Counted from the stretch's first letter, positions 8,511 through 17,268 are shown. The stretch: DNA of 35,842 bases from Pseudobdellovibrionaceae bacterium (GCA_013359135.1 JABWCN010000046.1:1-35842), one strand, 5' to 3'. Made by a program: numbers and translations. Notes: generated from the letters alone by a model not told the origin.

Positions 8511-9965
8511 TTAAATATTTTTAATCTCAAAAGTAAATGTGCATCCTTTTTGATCACCTTGAGAGAAGTTTGAAACTTTTAGTTTAGAATTCAATAGGTT
8601 AGCTATTTTTTTTGCAATAGCCAGTCCCAGTCCGAAGCCCTGAATTTTTTGGTTTTGAGGGGCTCTACTGAAACGTTCAAAAATAAGGCTAATTTGGTCT
8701 TCCGGGATACCTGGCCCATGATCAATGATATCTACAACAGTGGATTCGAAGTTCCAAGATAGATGAATATTAATGTTAGAGTTTACTGGCGAATACTTGA
8801 TCGCATTTTCAATTAAATTATGAAAAAGATGCTTTAGTAAATCAGGGTCTGCTAGAACTAAGGGATTTGAGAAGTGGTTCTCAAAAATATGAAAGTGAAT
8901 TTTAATATTTTTTTGAACGGCTTTTTTTTCAAGGCGAGAAATACATTCTAGAAGGACTTCATCCACATGGATTTCACTAAGGTTAAAATGAGAAATTCCA
9001 GCATCCATTCGGGCTAAGAGAAGCATATCTTGAACTATTTGAGCTAAATTATCAATTTCTGTATGTTGATTTTGAAGGAAGTGAGTAATTTCAGTTGAGC
9101 TTGTATTATTCTTTTGAAAAAGCTCAATCTCCGATTTCATTATTGTTAGTGGTGATAGGAGTTGGTGAGAAGCATCAGCAATAAATTTTTCTTGGCTCTC
9201 AAAAGACTTTTCAATTTTTTCAAGAGCTTGGTTCAAGACTATAGCAAGCTCTTTGAATTCATCCTTAGTCTTTGGTACTGGAACCCGTGCAAAAAGTGAA
9301 CTCGCATTGATACGTTTAGTTGCCTCAATAATATTCTTTACCGGTGCTAGAGCTCGACCAGAAATAAAATAACCTATCAGCATTGAAATAAAAATTAATA
9401 GTGGGATTCCAAATTGAAAAACTTGGATACGATTTTCAATTTGCGTTTCTAATAATGTTCTAGGGACAATAACTTGCAGAAAGAACTGCGGATTTATATT
9501 TTCTAGAGGAAATGTAATTAGTCGATATGAGTTGGATTCGGGGTCAGGAAAATCTTTTAATTCATTTAGTGTTCTGTACGCGGCATCGGCACCATTGGCT
9601 ATTTTAGCGATTTCAGAATTAAAAGGAGGCGTAAAGGAGCCTAGGTTTCCGATATGGGTTATAATACTTGAATCTTTTTTTCTAACCAGTATAGCCGAAG
9701 TCCCCAAAGAAAATGGTAAAATTTTTCCATGTTCAAAAAGAGCTGGATTCACTTCAAATTTAGAGTTTAAGAATTTACCGTCAAGAGATTCGGAAACATC
9801 TACGCAGTAATTATAGAGAGCATCATCAAAATCAGATTTTAAGGCATCAATCACGTATGAAAAAACCAAAAAGTTAAATAAAAAAGTGGTACTTCCAAAA
9901 ATCAAAGCAAAAATAAAGGTGAGTTTAATTCTAAAATTTATTAATTCAGCTATTTTTTTCATCAT
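8511..9965 (-). CDS. Sensor histidine kinase (HAMP, HisKA, HATPase)
   Basis: 484 residues. TM1 is about 13-40, followed by a periplasmic sensor region of ~140 residues and TM2 about 185-203. Then come HAMP, a HisKA helix with phospho-acceptor His267 in DASHQLLSPL, and a HATPase_c domain. The ATPase part shows the N box (HNLIENAIKYSP, Asn387), G1 (DHGPGIP), F box (IFERFSR) and G2 (GFGLGLAIAKK). The architecture is that of the CusS/QseC type paired with OmpR regulators. The H box has QLLSPL where ELRTPL is usual, a mild divergence. Its start overlaps the end of the response-regulator gene by 20 bases, so the two are co-translated. The signal is unknown. Confidence 0.92.
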   Translation of the reverse strand: MMKKIAELINFRIKLTFIFALIFGSTTFLFNFLVFSYVIDALKSDFDDALYNYCVDVSESLDGKFLNSKFEVNPALFEHGKILPFSLGTSAILVRKKDSSIITHIGNLGSFTPPFNSEIAKIANGADAAYRTLNELKDFPDPESNSYRLITFPLENINPQFFLQVIVPRTLLETQIENRIQVFQFGIPLLIFISMLIGYFISGRALAPVKNIIEATKRINASSLFARVPVPKTKDEFKELAIVLNQALEKIEKSFESQEKFIADASHQLLSPLTIMKSEIELFQKNNTSSTEITHFLQNQHTEIDNLAQIVQDMLLLARMDAGISHFNLSEIHVDEVLLECISRLEKKAVQKNIKIHFHIFENHFSNPLVLADPDLLKHLFHNLIENAIKYSPVNSNINIHLSWNFESTVVDIIDHGPGIPEDQISLIFERFSRAPQNQKIQGFGLGLAIAKKIANLLNSKLKVSNFSQGDQKGCTFTFEIKNI

Positions 9966-10638
9966 CTTTTAATACATACCCAATACCTACCACGGTATGA
10001 ATCAATTTTTTGCTAAAGGGTGAGTCAATTTTTTTTCTCAAAAGATTTACATAGACATCAATTACATTACTTTCCGAGTCAAAATGGATGTCCCAAACAT
10101 GTTCTGCAATATTGACACGTCCTAGAGGGCGTTTGGGATTTCTCATAAAATATTCCAGCAGAGCAAATTCTTTAGCTGTGAGGTTAATCTCTTGGCCACT
10201 TCGGATAACAGTCCTTTGGATTAAATCCATTTCTAAATCACTAAAAGTCAATTTAGAATTAGAAACCTGATGCGAATTATTTTTTCGTCGCAATAGGGCT
10301 CTAATGCGGGCATTTAATTCTTCAAAGGAATAGGGTTTAGTTAGATAGTCATCGGCCCCAGCATCAAGTCCACGAATTTTATCTTTTGTCGTTGATAAAG
10401 CAGTCAACATTAGCAGTGGGCCTTCATAGCCATCTCGACGTAAATGTCTGGCTGTATCTAAGCCACTTTGGTCAGGTAGTCCGATATCTAAAATGACAAG
10501 ATCATATTCACAGGAGCTTGCAAAGGACTCTGCCGATGCCCCGGTTTCGGCAATATCCACCGAGTAACCGATTTCATTCAGTCCTTTTTTTAAAAATTGT
10601 GCCATTTTGGCTTGATCTTCGACAACGAGAATACGCAT
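9946..10638 (-). CDS. OmpR/PhoB-family response regulator
   Basis: 230 residues: a receiver domain (1-120) with phospho-acceptor Asp51 (VILDIGLP), acidic Glu7/Asp8, Thr79 and Lys101 (DDYLTKPY). A winged-helix DNA-binding domain (about 130-225) carries the family's recognition and wing region (VYVNLLRKKID, VVGIGYVL). It is the cognate regulator of the overlapping kinase downstream, and probably a DNA-binding activator or repressor. The gene starts 14 bases after the secreted-protein gene upstream, so all three share the promoter near 11118-11152. Target genes cannot be read from the window. Confidence 0.94.
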   Translation of the reverse strand: MRILVVEDQAKMAQFLKKGLNEIGYSVDIAETGASAESFASSCEYDLVILDIGLPDQSGLDTARHLRRDGYEGPLLMLTALSTTKDKIRGLDAGADDYLTKPYSFEELNARIRALLRRKNNSHQVSNSKLTFSDLEMDLIQRTVIRSGQEINLTAKEFALLEYFMRNPKRPLGRVNIAEHVWDIHFDSESNVIDVYVNLLRKKIDSPFSKKLIHTVVGIGYVLKDDEKNS

Positions 10639-10652
10639 CGACTAAAGTTATT

Positions 10653-11075
10653 TTATTTTTTTAACATAGAGTCAATCACGGAATCGACATTCTCTTTAGG
10701 AGTTTTGTTTTGAGTTGCCTCATCCAGTTCCACCGAGGTGATATTATCCTTTTCAATTTTCACTTTAACATTTTGATTTTTAGATTTTTGACTTTTTATC
10801 AGTCTTTCTTTGTACAATCCAAGGCTAGAGCTTTCTGGGAGCATAAAAGGTCCTTTGTCCTTACCTTCGAAAAACACTTCAATATCACCCATCTCTCTAA
10901 TCATTTTCACTTTGGCTGAAAAACTTTTTTTATCCTCCTTGTCATCTGCTTCGAATATTTGCGAAGAAAGCTTAGTTTTTTCAGGCTGCGACGAGTCATC
11001 CTTGGATGAGTCTGCAAAGACGCTTAATGAAGTTATGACTAAAAAAAAGGTGATTAGAGTTTTACATTGTCTCAT
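10653..11075 (-). CDS. Secreted protein of unknown function, first gene of a two-component operon
   Basis: 140 residues with a Sec signal peptide (cleavage probably near SVFA-DSS). The mature part is highly charged and Lys-rich, with short beta-prone segments (VKMIREMGDIEVFFEG, VKVKIEKDNITSVEL). I recognise no family. AGGAT lies ahead of the ATG and a good promoter lies upstream. It stands 14 bases before the response regulator in the same operon. A periplasmic accessory or signal-sensing partner for the kinase, as known in other two-component operons, is plausible but is inferred only from position. Confidence 0.72.
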   Translation of the reverse strand: MRQCKTLITFFLVITSLSVFADSSKDDSSQPEKTKLSSQIFEADDKEDKKSFSAKVKMIREMGDIEVFFEGKDKGPFMLPESSSLGLYKERLIKSQKSKNQNVKVKIEKDNITSVELDEATQNKTPKENVDSVIDSMLKK

Positions 11076-11117
11076 TTTAATCCTTTTACTTAATTTTGAA
11101 TCTAATCAAAGAGTTGT

Positions 11118-11152
11118 ATTATATACTATAAAAGGTGATTTGGTCTTTTCAA
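11118..11152 (-). promoter_or_regulatory. Sigma70-like promoter of the secreted protein/two-component operon
   Basis: On the minus strand TTGAAA (11147-11152) is followed after 16 bases by TATAGT (11125-11130). A perfect TATAAT (11118-11123) overlaps just downstream. The site lies 43 or more bases upstream of the ATG at 11075. Confidence 0.5.
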
Positions 11153-11227
11153 TGGAATTTAACTATTATTTGAAATTTGCATCTAAATGGGATAACGTGT
11201 GCCAAATTTACCTGAAATGAGGATCAT

Positions 11228-11494
11228 ATGAATTTAGGTTTTACTGAATTATTATTAATCGCTGGGATTGCATTGCTATTGTTTGGACCTTCTAGATTGC
11301 CAGGTTTAGGTAAGTCTATAGGTGAAGCTATTAGAGGTTTTAAAAAAGGTTTAAATGAGGATGAGACCATTACTGAGGCAAGGCCAGTGAATGATCAGAT
11401 TTCATTTCAAAATCAAAATCGTAATAATTTAAATGCTAATCAACCTTCCTCAAATACAGAGCAGAAGACTACAGAAAAAACGACTCATTCTTAA
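11228..11494 (+). CDS. tatA: Twin-arginine translocase subunit TatA
   Basis: 88 residues with the full TatA/E pattern: a short N-terminal membrane helix (about 3-20), the FGPSRLPGLGKSIGEAIRGF hinge and amphipathic helix, then an acidic, polar Asn/Gln-rich tail. TatA oligomers form the passage for folded proteins carrying RR signals, so the Tat-signal oxidase at 5582 is a likely client. ATG has GAGG eight bases upstream. The gene stands alone, with no tatB or tatC in the window, so those must be elsewhere. Its end converges on the EamA transporter across 46 bases without a clear terminator. Confidence 0.95.
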   Translation: MNLGFTELLLIAGIALLLFGPSRLPGLGKSIGEAIRGFKKGLNEDETITEARPVNDQISFQNQNRNNLNANQPSSNTEQKTTEKTTHS

Positions 11495-11540
11495 ACCTAA
11501 ATATTTACTAAGTTTATGTAGACTGTAAGTTCAATCCTAT

Positions 11541-12377
11541 TTAAGGTTTTTCATTGCTTGTACCCACGCTTACTTTTGTTAGTTTCGGATAAAACAAAAC
11601 CAACACAGCTAGAAATGTGAATAAAAAGGCTATCTGTGTTGATGCATTGAGCGTTTCTGCGAATAGGAAGTAGGCAATTGAAGCTGAAAATACTGGCTCT
11701 AAAAGTTTTCCACAACTCATCCAGTTTATATTTAAATAACTCATTAAATAAGTAAAAATAGCGTGCCCCATAAAAGTTGGTACAATAATAGTTCCTAGAA
11801 CTCCAAGCCATGAGCGTTCGTTATAGCCAGTTAATGGTACAGAATTTACAAAGCTTAGTAAAAGAAACCAAACACCACAGACGGCATAAATTCCTATGGC
11901 AAAATGCCAATTATTTAAATTTTGTCGAGTTTTTTTTGAGCTCAAAACATAAGTCGAATAAAAAAAAGCAGAGATAACTCCTGCGATTTCCCCTTTGAGG
12001 TTATGAGGGTTGAATTGTAGTGTCGAAGACAATAGTAAGTACAAGCCAGTGATGGCCAATGCATAGGAAATTATAAGGTATTTGGTCAACTTTTCTCTGA
12101 AAATAAGGTAAGCTCCTAAGGCAGTGAATAAAGGATTTGTGGCAAATAAAATCATGCAATTAGCTATTTTTGTATTTTGAGCAGAATAAAAGTAACTCCA
12201 TAAGTGAAAGAAAAAAAAAGTGCCAGTAATAAGGATCCATTGAATATTCTCACGAAGCGACTGAAATATTTTTTTTGCCCCATCTTTAAATAAAAAAATG
12301 AGAAATAAAATAAGACTGGCTCCTAATAAACGCCAGGTACCAAGGGCTTCAGGTGGAACGTGACTCCACTTAATCAA
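11541..12377 (-). CDS. EamA/DMT-family inner-membrane transporter, irregular 5' end
   Basis: 278 residues from a TTG codon, with about nine hydrophobic segments and two repeats of EamA type. GTWRLLGASLIL near the start matches helix 2 of the family. From TTG, helix 1 is missing. In the same frame 19 codons upstream encode a plausible helix 1 (INYLLYFISIVSLSQASNLI). That stretch begins after a TAA at 12435-12437, which is itself the third codon of ATG-GAG-TAA (12441-12443). A GGAG lies six bases before an in-frame ATC at 12429-12431. The protein may therefore start at a rare codon, be 5'-truncated by a nonsense change, or really begin at TTG. Family precedent is metabolite or drug efflux; the substrate is unknown. 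Confidence 0.8.
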   Translation of the reverse strand: MIKWSHVPPEALGTWRLLGASLILFLIFLFKDGAKKIFQSLRENIQWILITGTFFFFHLWSYFYSAQNTKIANCMILFATNPLFTALGAYLIFREKLTKYLIISYALAITGLYLLLSSTLQFNPHNLKGEIAGVISAFFYSTYVLSSKKTRQNLNNWHFAIGIYAVCGVWFLLLSFVNSVPLTGYNERSWLGVLGTIIVPTFMGHAIFTYLMSYLNINWMSCGKLLEPVFSASIAYFLFAETLNASTQIAFLFTFLAVLVLFYPKLTKVSVGTSNEKP

Positions 12378-12618
12378 ATTAGAGGCTTGAGATAGACTAA
12401 CAATTGATATGAAATACAGAAGATAGTTGATATTTTACTCCATTTTTAAAGGAAATAGACAGATAAATTCTAGGTTTTTTATTTTGATCAAGTTATCAAA
12501 AATTAATTTTTTAACCAACTAAAGTGTATTTCATTGCCGGTTGTCAAAAGTGGATGTGGATGGCTTTTTCTTGGACAAACATCACCCCCCTAAGCATATT
12601 AGGCTGGTGAAAAAACAG

Positions 12619-13755
12619 ATGATAAGAGTTGGTATTATTGGAGCTAGAGGTTATACGGGAACAGAGTTGTTGAAACTTCTCCTGACTCACCCTTATGTTG
12701 ATTTAAAATATTATTTTTACTCTCCAGAGAGAGCGTTTTCTCTAGATGAAATGGGATTGTACGAACGCAACCACACGTCGCTTTTACCGACAGGTATTTC
12801 TTTACTTGAGTTACTTGACGAGAATTTTGATATTCCTTCTAGATTAGATGTTATTTTTTTAGCAACTCCCAACGAAGTTTCCTTGGAGTTAGTTTCTAAG
12901 CTGTCTTCTCATCGTATTCATTTGATTGATCTTTCTGGGGTTTTTAGACTTAATTATCCATCGCATGAACAAATAAAAGAGCAGTATCAAAAATATTATA
13001 AAATCAATCATACTCATCCGGAACTTTTGTCGAAGTTTATTTATGGTTTAATACCTTTCTATAAAAATCAGTATCAGGATATACCTTCCGATTCGTTTCT
13101 TGTTGCTAATCCCGGTTGTTATGTGACCTCTGTCCTGATGGCCTTGAAACCTCTTTTAAATGAGGGGCTTATTTTACCTGATCCTATAATTGTGGATGCT
13201 AAATCAGGAACTTCAGGAGCGGGAAAAAAAGCAAGCGAGAATTTACTTTTTTCAGAAGTCTATAACGAATGTCTTCCTTACAAAGTGATTCATCACCAGC
13301 ACACACCTGAAATTGAATTTTTTTTAAATAAAGAAAGTCATTATCAAAGCCAAAAAGTGAAGCTAGTTTTTACCCCTCATTTACTGCCAATTCATCGCGG
13401 AATTATTTCCTCTATTTACGTGAAGTGGTCCAAGGAAATGGTCAAAAGGAATGCTGTTGAAAAAATGGAATCTTTGGAGAATGCTTATTTTAAATATTAT
13501 AGTGATTACCCTTTGATTGATTGGGGTAGGGTGGGAGTTAAGAAAAGCATTATCAATATGAAAAATGTGATTAACACCCCAAGAACTCAGGTAGGTTATG
13601 ATTTTGATGAAGAAAATATTTGTCTTTTTTCACAGATAGATAATTTGCTAAAAGGAGCTGCCTCACAGGCTATTGAAAATATGAATTTGATTTATAATCA
13701 TTCTCCCGAAACAGGATTAACAAGAACTTGCTTAAGCAAAATGGAGTCACTATGA
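12619..13755 (+). CDS. argC: N-acetyl-gamma-glutamyl-phosphate reductase
   Basis: Reduces N-acetylglutamyl-phosphate to the semialdehyde in arginine (ornithine) synthesis, using NADPH. Seen: N-terminal nucleotide motif VGIIGARGYTGTELL, catalytic Cys167 in VANPGCYVTS, and HQHTPEIE carrying the conserved His region. I chose ATG 12619, which puts the Rossmann strand at residue 2 as in homologues. An in-frame TTG at 12541 would add 26 residues with no family resemblance, and GTG at 12607 is also possible. It overlaps argJ by ATGA and is the first gene of an argCJB operon. An upstream ArgR-like operator was not evident. Confidence 0.95.
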   Translation: MIRVGIIGARGYTGTELLKLLLTHPYVDLKYYFYSPERAFSLDEMGLYERNHTSLLPTGISLLELLDENFDIPSRLDVIFLATPNEVSLELVSKLSSHRIHLIDLSGVFRLNYPSHEQIKEQYQKYYKINHTHPELLSKFIYGLIPFYKNQYQDIPSDSFLVANPGCYVTSVLMALKPLLNEGLILPDPIIVDAKSGTSGAGKKASENLLFSEVYNECLPYKVIHHQHTPEIEFFLNKESHYQSQKVKLVFTPHLLPIHRGIISSIYVKWSKEMVKRNAVEKMESLENAYFKYYSDYPLIDWGRVGVKKSIINMKNVINTPRTQVGYDFDEENICLFSQIDNLLKGAASQAIENMNLIYNHSPETGLTRTCLSKMESL

Positions 13756-14951
13756 CAGTAGAATCAAACATGAATGTCACCAAACTGCCTTTGGGTTTTA
13801 AATCTGCGGGTGTTAATTGCGGTGTTAGAAGATATCGACATGATTTGGGACTTGTGTATTCAGAAAATTTAGCTGTTGCAGCTGGAGTATTTACACTGAA
13901 TGAATGTAAAGCTGCTCCCGTGTTATATTGTCAGAAAATTCTTCCTAGTGCATGTATTAAAGCTATTATAACAAACTCTGGACAGGCTAACGCAGCTACT
14001 GGTCAGGAAGGTGTCGAAAACAATCTTCGTATGGCTCAAACATTAGCTAGTGAGCTAAAATGTGAACCTCATCAGGTGCTCACAGCTAGTACAGGAGTGA
14101 TAGGACAACAGCTACCTTTGATAAAAATTATGTCTGGAATCCCAGATCTGATCAAGCGTGCATCTGACGATGCGGATAATTTTTCTTTGGCGATTTTGAC
14201 TACTGATTTAGTTCCCAAAACGGCGACTAAGGATGTTCAGTTGTCTGAAGGTAAAATTAGAATTACTGGTGTTTGTAAAGGTTCAGGCATGATTCATCCC
14301 AATATGGCGACAATGTTAGGGTATGTATTTACAGACGTCGTTTTGACTCCAGAAAAAGCTCAAGACTATTTGAAAAAAGCTGTCGATTTAAGTTTTAATC
14401 GTATCAGTGTTGATGGCGACTGTTCTACTAATGATTCAGTTTTTTTGATGGCTAATGGTGCTTCTAAGGTGGAGTTGAAGACTATAGCCGATGAAGAGAC
14501 TTTTTTTAAATCACTTGTAGATGTTTGCCAGGCTTTGGCTCAAAAAATTGCAATTGATGGCGAAGGTGCAACTAAGCTTATTGAAGTTTATCTTAAAAAT
14601 TCTCCGACTCAAGAGTTGGCTGATAAGGCCTCTAGAGGCATTACTATTAGTCCCTTGATTAAAACGGCTATTCATGGTGAAGATCCTAACTGGGGAAGAA
14701 TTCTAGCAAGGGTTGGTGCCGAGGGGGTTCCAGCAAGTTGTATTGAAAAAATGCAACTTATTGTACAGGGAGTTACGTTGTTCAAAGAAGGGGCTCCTGT
14801 GGTTTTTGATCGTGAATCGGTTCGTCAGTTGTTGAAAAAAAATAAAGTGGTTATTGAGATAGATTTAAATTCTGGAGTTTTCGAATCTAAGGCCTGGGGA
14901 TGTGATCTTTCTAAAAAGTACGTCGAAATTAATACGGAGTACACAACATGA
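13752..14951 (+). CDS. argJ: Glutamate N-acetyltransferase / ornithine acetyltransferase
   Basis: About 399 residues. ArgJ recycles the acetyl group from N-acetylornithine to glutamate and is cut autocatalytically into alpha and beta chains. The cleavage and nucleophile motif is visible as KGSGMIHPNMATML with Thr187, and the oxyanion region as TASTGVIG. The C-terminal EDPNWGRI is also conserved. The start at 13752 uses the ATGA overlap with argC and has GGAG seven bases before. Whether it also makes acetylglutamate from acetyl-CoA (bifunctional) cannot be told from sequence. No argA-like gene is in the window. Confidence 0.95.
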   Translation: MTVESNMNVTKLPLGFKSAGVNCGVRRYRHDLGLVYSENLAVAAGVFTLNECKAAPVLYCQKILPSACIKAIITNSGQANAATGQEGVENNLRMAQTLASELKCEPHQVLTASTGVIGQQLPLIKIMSGIPDLIKRASDDADNFSLAILTTDLVPKTATKDVQLSEGKIRITGVCKGSGMIHPNMATMLGYVFTDVVLTPEKAQDYLKKAVDLSFNRISVDGDCSTNDSVFLMANGASKVELKTIADEETFFKSLVDVCQALAQKIAIDGEGATKLIEVYLKNSPTQELADKASRGITISPLIKTAIHGEDPNWGRILARVGAEGVPASCIEKMQLIVQGVTLFKEGAPVVFDRESVRQLLKKNKVVIEIDLNSGVFESKAWGCDLSKKYVEINTEYTT

Positions 14952-15763
14952 GTCATCTAGATTCTGTTGATCAAAAACCTTGGATAGTGATTAAGTTAGG
15001 TGGGTCTTCATTACAAGAAGACAATATTGTCAGGCAGATTGCTAAGGATGTTAAAAAGCTAAGTGATTTAGATTACAAATTGTTGATCATTCATGGGGGG
15101 GGGCCGGCCATCAATGAGGCTCTTAGTGAAAAAAAAATAACATGGGAATTTATAGAAGGGCAACGGAAGACCACATCCGAAATGATGATAGTGATAGAAA
15201 ATACTTTAGTAGGTACAGTTAATAGGAAAATTCAGAAAATCTTTTCGCAAGAAGGTATTCCTGTTGTTGGACTTTCGGGGAGTGATCTTGAAATGTTATT
15301 GTGTGAACCTCAAAATGAGAGTTTAGGTCTTGTGGGTCTTGTGAAAAAAGTAAGCTCTGAGGTTATTAAAGTTTTGGTACAAGGGTCAAAGTTAAGAGTT
15401 ATTCCGTTAGTAGCTCCAATTGGAGTTGATGAAAAAGGTGAGCGTTACAATATCAACGCAGACATGGCAGCAATGAATTTGGCTGTAGACTTAAAGGCTC
15501 AACATTTGGTTTATATGACAGATCAACCTGGAATTTGGGATCAAAATAAACAACTAATAAAAGAGATTGAATCATTAGCTTTGTATCAACTAACAGAGAC
15601 TCACGTTGTACAGGGGGGAATGTTGGTGAAGGTTAGGGCGGTAATTCAAGCTCTTCGTAATAATGTTCAGGAGGTTGATATTATTGATGCAAGAACAGAA
15701 GGAAATTTATTCTCTTTAGTACATGAGAATAAGTCTGTTGGAACCAGATGCTATCGAAACTAG
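14948..15763 (+). CDS. argB: Acetylglutamate kinase
   Basis: 271 residues of the amino-acid kinase fold. It phosphorylates N-acetylglutamate, the step before ArgC. Seen: VIKLGGSSLQ (phosphate-binding Lys and Gly), LLIIHGGGPAINEAL (substrate loop), and YNINADMAAMNLA (ATP and acidic site). VYMTDQPGIWD and GGMLVKVRA are also present. There is no long N-terminal helix of the kind found in arginine-inhibited hexameric NAGKs, so feedback control of that sort is less likely (inference). ATGA overlap with argJ and GGAG upstream indicate coupled translation. It is the last gene of the operon; argD, F, G and H are not here. Confidence 0.94.
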   Translation: MSHLDSVDQKPWIVIKLGGSSLQEDNIVRQIAKDVKKLSDLDYKLLIIHGGGPAINEALSEKKITWEFIEGQRKTTSEMMIVIENTLVGTVNRKIQKIFSQEGIPVVGLSGSDLEMLLCEPQNESLGLVGLVKKVSSEVIKVLVQGSKLRVIPLVAPIGVDEKGERYNINADMAAMNLAVDLKAQHLVYMTDQPGIWDQNKQLIKEIESLALYQLTETHVVQGGMLVKVRAVIQALRNNVQEVDIIDARTEGNLFSLVHENKSVGTRCYRN

Positions 15764-15849
15764 CAAAAATAGCCATGGACAGTGAACCTATAGTTCGTTA
15801 TGCTTTTTTAAACTTGTTTGTTTGAATTTAATGTTGAAAAGGAGAATTC

Positions 15850-16605
15850 ATGTTTTCAGTTAACAAGATCTATTCATTAGTGGCTTTAAGTTGTGTTGTT
15901 GGTTTAACTTCATGTAATAAAAAAGTGACGTTAGATACAGATCAAAAAAAGGCGAGTTATGCTATCGGTAGTCAATTAGGCAAAAACCTTAAAGACGCTA
16001 AAGTGGATTATGATCCAGATGTTTTAGTTCAAGCTATGAAAGATATTAAAGAAGGCAAGCCAGAAGCTCTTTCTCAAGAGGAAGCAATGAAGGCAATGCA
16101 AAACTTGCAACAAACAGCTCAGAAAAAACAAGCAGAGACAGCTGAAGAAAATAAGAAAAAAGGCGATGAGTTTCTTGCTAAAAATAAAACTAACGCTAAC
16201 GTAAAAACAACTGAATCTGGCTTACAGTATGTTGTTGAAAAAGAAGGTACAGGTAAAACTCCTTCTGACACTGATGAAGTTAAAGTTCATTACGTTGGAA
16301 CTTTGATTGATGGAACTAAATTTGATTCTTCTGTTGATCGCGGTCAGCCTGCTGAATTTCCAGTAAATGGAGTTATCAAAGGTTGGACAGAAGCTTTAAA
16401 ATTAATGAAAGAAGGATCAAAATATAAACTAACTATTCCTTCAGATCTAGCTTACGGTCCTATGGCAAGACCTGGAATTCCTCCGAATTCAGTTCTTCAG
16501 TTTGATGTGGAACTACTTGAAGTGAAAAAAGCTCAAGCTTCTGCAGCTACTGATTTAGGAGCTGCTCATGGAAAAGCAGCAGCTAAGCCTGCAAAAAAGA
16601 AATAA
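15850..16605 (+). CDS. FKBP-type peptidyl-prolyl isomerase lipoprotein (Mip/FkpA-like)
   Basis: 251 residues with a lipoprotein signal ending in lipobox LTSC. Next is an FKBP_N helical dimerisation domain (KKASYAIGSQLGKNLK onward) with a Lys/Gln/Glu-rich coiled coil. A complete FKBP domain follows (VKVHYVGTLIDGTKFDSS, FPVNGVIKGW, LAYGPMARPGIPPNSVL). Such proteins are periplasmic or outer-membrane folding catalysts. An unusual Ala/Lys-rich tail of about 24 residues follows the FKBP domain. A clear GGAG precedes the ATG, and a terminator follows at 16642-16671. It is transcribed in the same direction as argCJB but is separated by 86 bases. Confidence 0.92.
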   Translation: MFSVNKIYSLVALSCVVGLTSCNKKVTLDTDQKKASYAIGSQLGKNLKDAKVDYDPDVLVQAMKDIKEGKPEALSQEEAMKAMQNLQQTAQKKQAETAEENKKKGDEFLAKNKTNANVKTTESGLQYVVEKEGTGKTPSDTDEVKVHYVGTLIDGTKFDSSVDRGQPAEFPVNGVIKGWTEALKLMKEGSKYKLTIPSDLAYGPMARPGIPPNSVLQFDVELLEVKKAQASAATDLGAAHGKAAAKPAKKK

Positions 16606-16641
16606 TTCTTTGTTGAAATAATATCTATTTCATAGGATAAA

Positions 16642-16671
16642 AAAACCTCACTAAAAAAGTGGGGTTTTTTT
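16642..16671 (+). terminator. Intrinsic terminator after the FKBP gene, abutting the pdxH start
   Basis: Stem ACCTCAC/GTGGGGT (one T-G pair), extended by A and T tracts, with a TAAAAAA loop and T7 at 16665-16671. The ATG of pdxH is the very next base. The GGGG of the descending arm is the only Shine-Dalgarno-like sequence available to pdxH. Confidence 0.85.
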
Positions 16672-17268
16672 ATGTCCACCTTCGATTTTATCAATAACCA
16701 GCCATTAAAAAATTTTGAAATTATTCTTAAAGAAGCTGAGACTAAGGGACTACCTGAGTTTAATGCCATGAATTTAGCAACAGTAGATGGGCGCCAGCGA
16801 CCAAGCGTTCGAGTGGTTTTATTTAAAGGTTTGGTGGACGGAGCATTGACTTTTTATACCAACTACCAAGGCAAAAAGGCTAAAGACTTGGAGTTTAACT
16901 CCTATGCTAGTGCCAACTTTTTTTGGCCACAGCTTGAAAGACAAGTAAGAGTTGAGGGCCAAGTAGAGAAAATGTCTCGTGAGTTGTCAGAAAAATATTT
17001 TCAGCCACGCCCCCGGATTTCGCAAATTGGAGCTTGGGCGTCCAATCAAAGTGAAAAAATTGAATCCTTTGAGGTAATACAAAATAAAATCCAAGTTCTT
17101 GAAGAAAAATATGCAGGTAAAGAGGTTCCTTGCCCGCCACATTGGGGTGGGTATTTGCTAAGGCCAAACACGATAGAGTTTTGGTTTGGAAGAGAGGGAA
17201 GGCTTCATGAAAGATATGTTTATGAATTAGTAAATGGAAAGTGGAGTCATTTTTTAAGAAGTCCATGA
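16672..17268 (+). CDS. pdxH: Pyridoxamine/pyridoxine 5'-phosphate oxidase
   Basis: 198 residues, normal for the family. It uses FMN and O2 to make pyridoxal 5'-phosphate from PNP or PMP. Seen: MNLATVDGRQRPSVRVVLFKG and FYTNYQGKKAKDLE (FMN-binding strands), then FFWPQLERQVRVEG. SQIGAWASNQS and PPHWGGYLLRP with the C-terminal EFWFGREGRLHER bind substrate and FMN. The start directly follows the T tract of the FKBP terminator, so expression needs read-through or initiation on a nearly leaderless message. Alignment with the family supports this start over the internal Met at position 33. It overlaps pcp by ATGA. Confidence 0.95.
   Translation: MSTFDFINNQPLKNFEIILKEAETKGLPEFNAMNLATVDGRQRPSVRVVLFKGLVDGALTFYTNYQGKKAKDLEFNSYASANFFWPQLERQVRVEGQVEKMSRELSEKYFQPRPRISQIGAWASNQSEKIESFEVIQNKIQVLEEKYAGKEVPCPPHWGGYLLRPNTIEFWFGREGRLHERYVYELVNGKWSHFLRSP

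Noticed and set aside
11551-11811. 86-codon minus-strand open frame
   Set aside because: A shadow in another frame of the EamA gene.
12541-12618. Extended ArgC N-terminus from TTG 12541
   Set aside because: The 26 extra residues have no family resemblance. The canonical nucleotide-binding strand starts right after ATG 12619.
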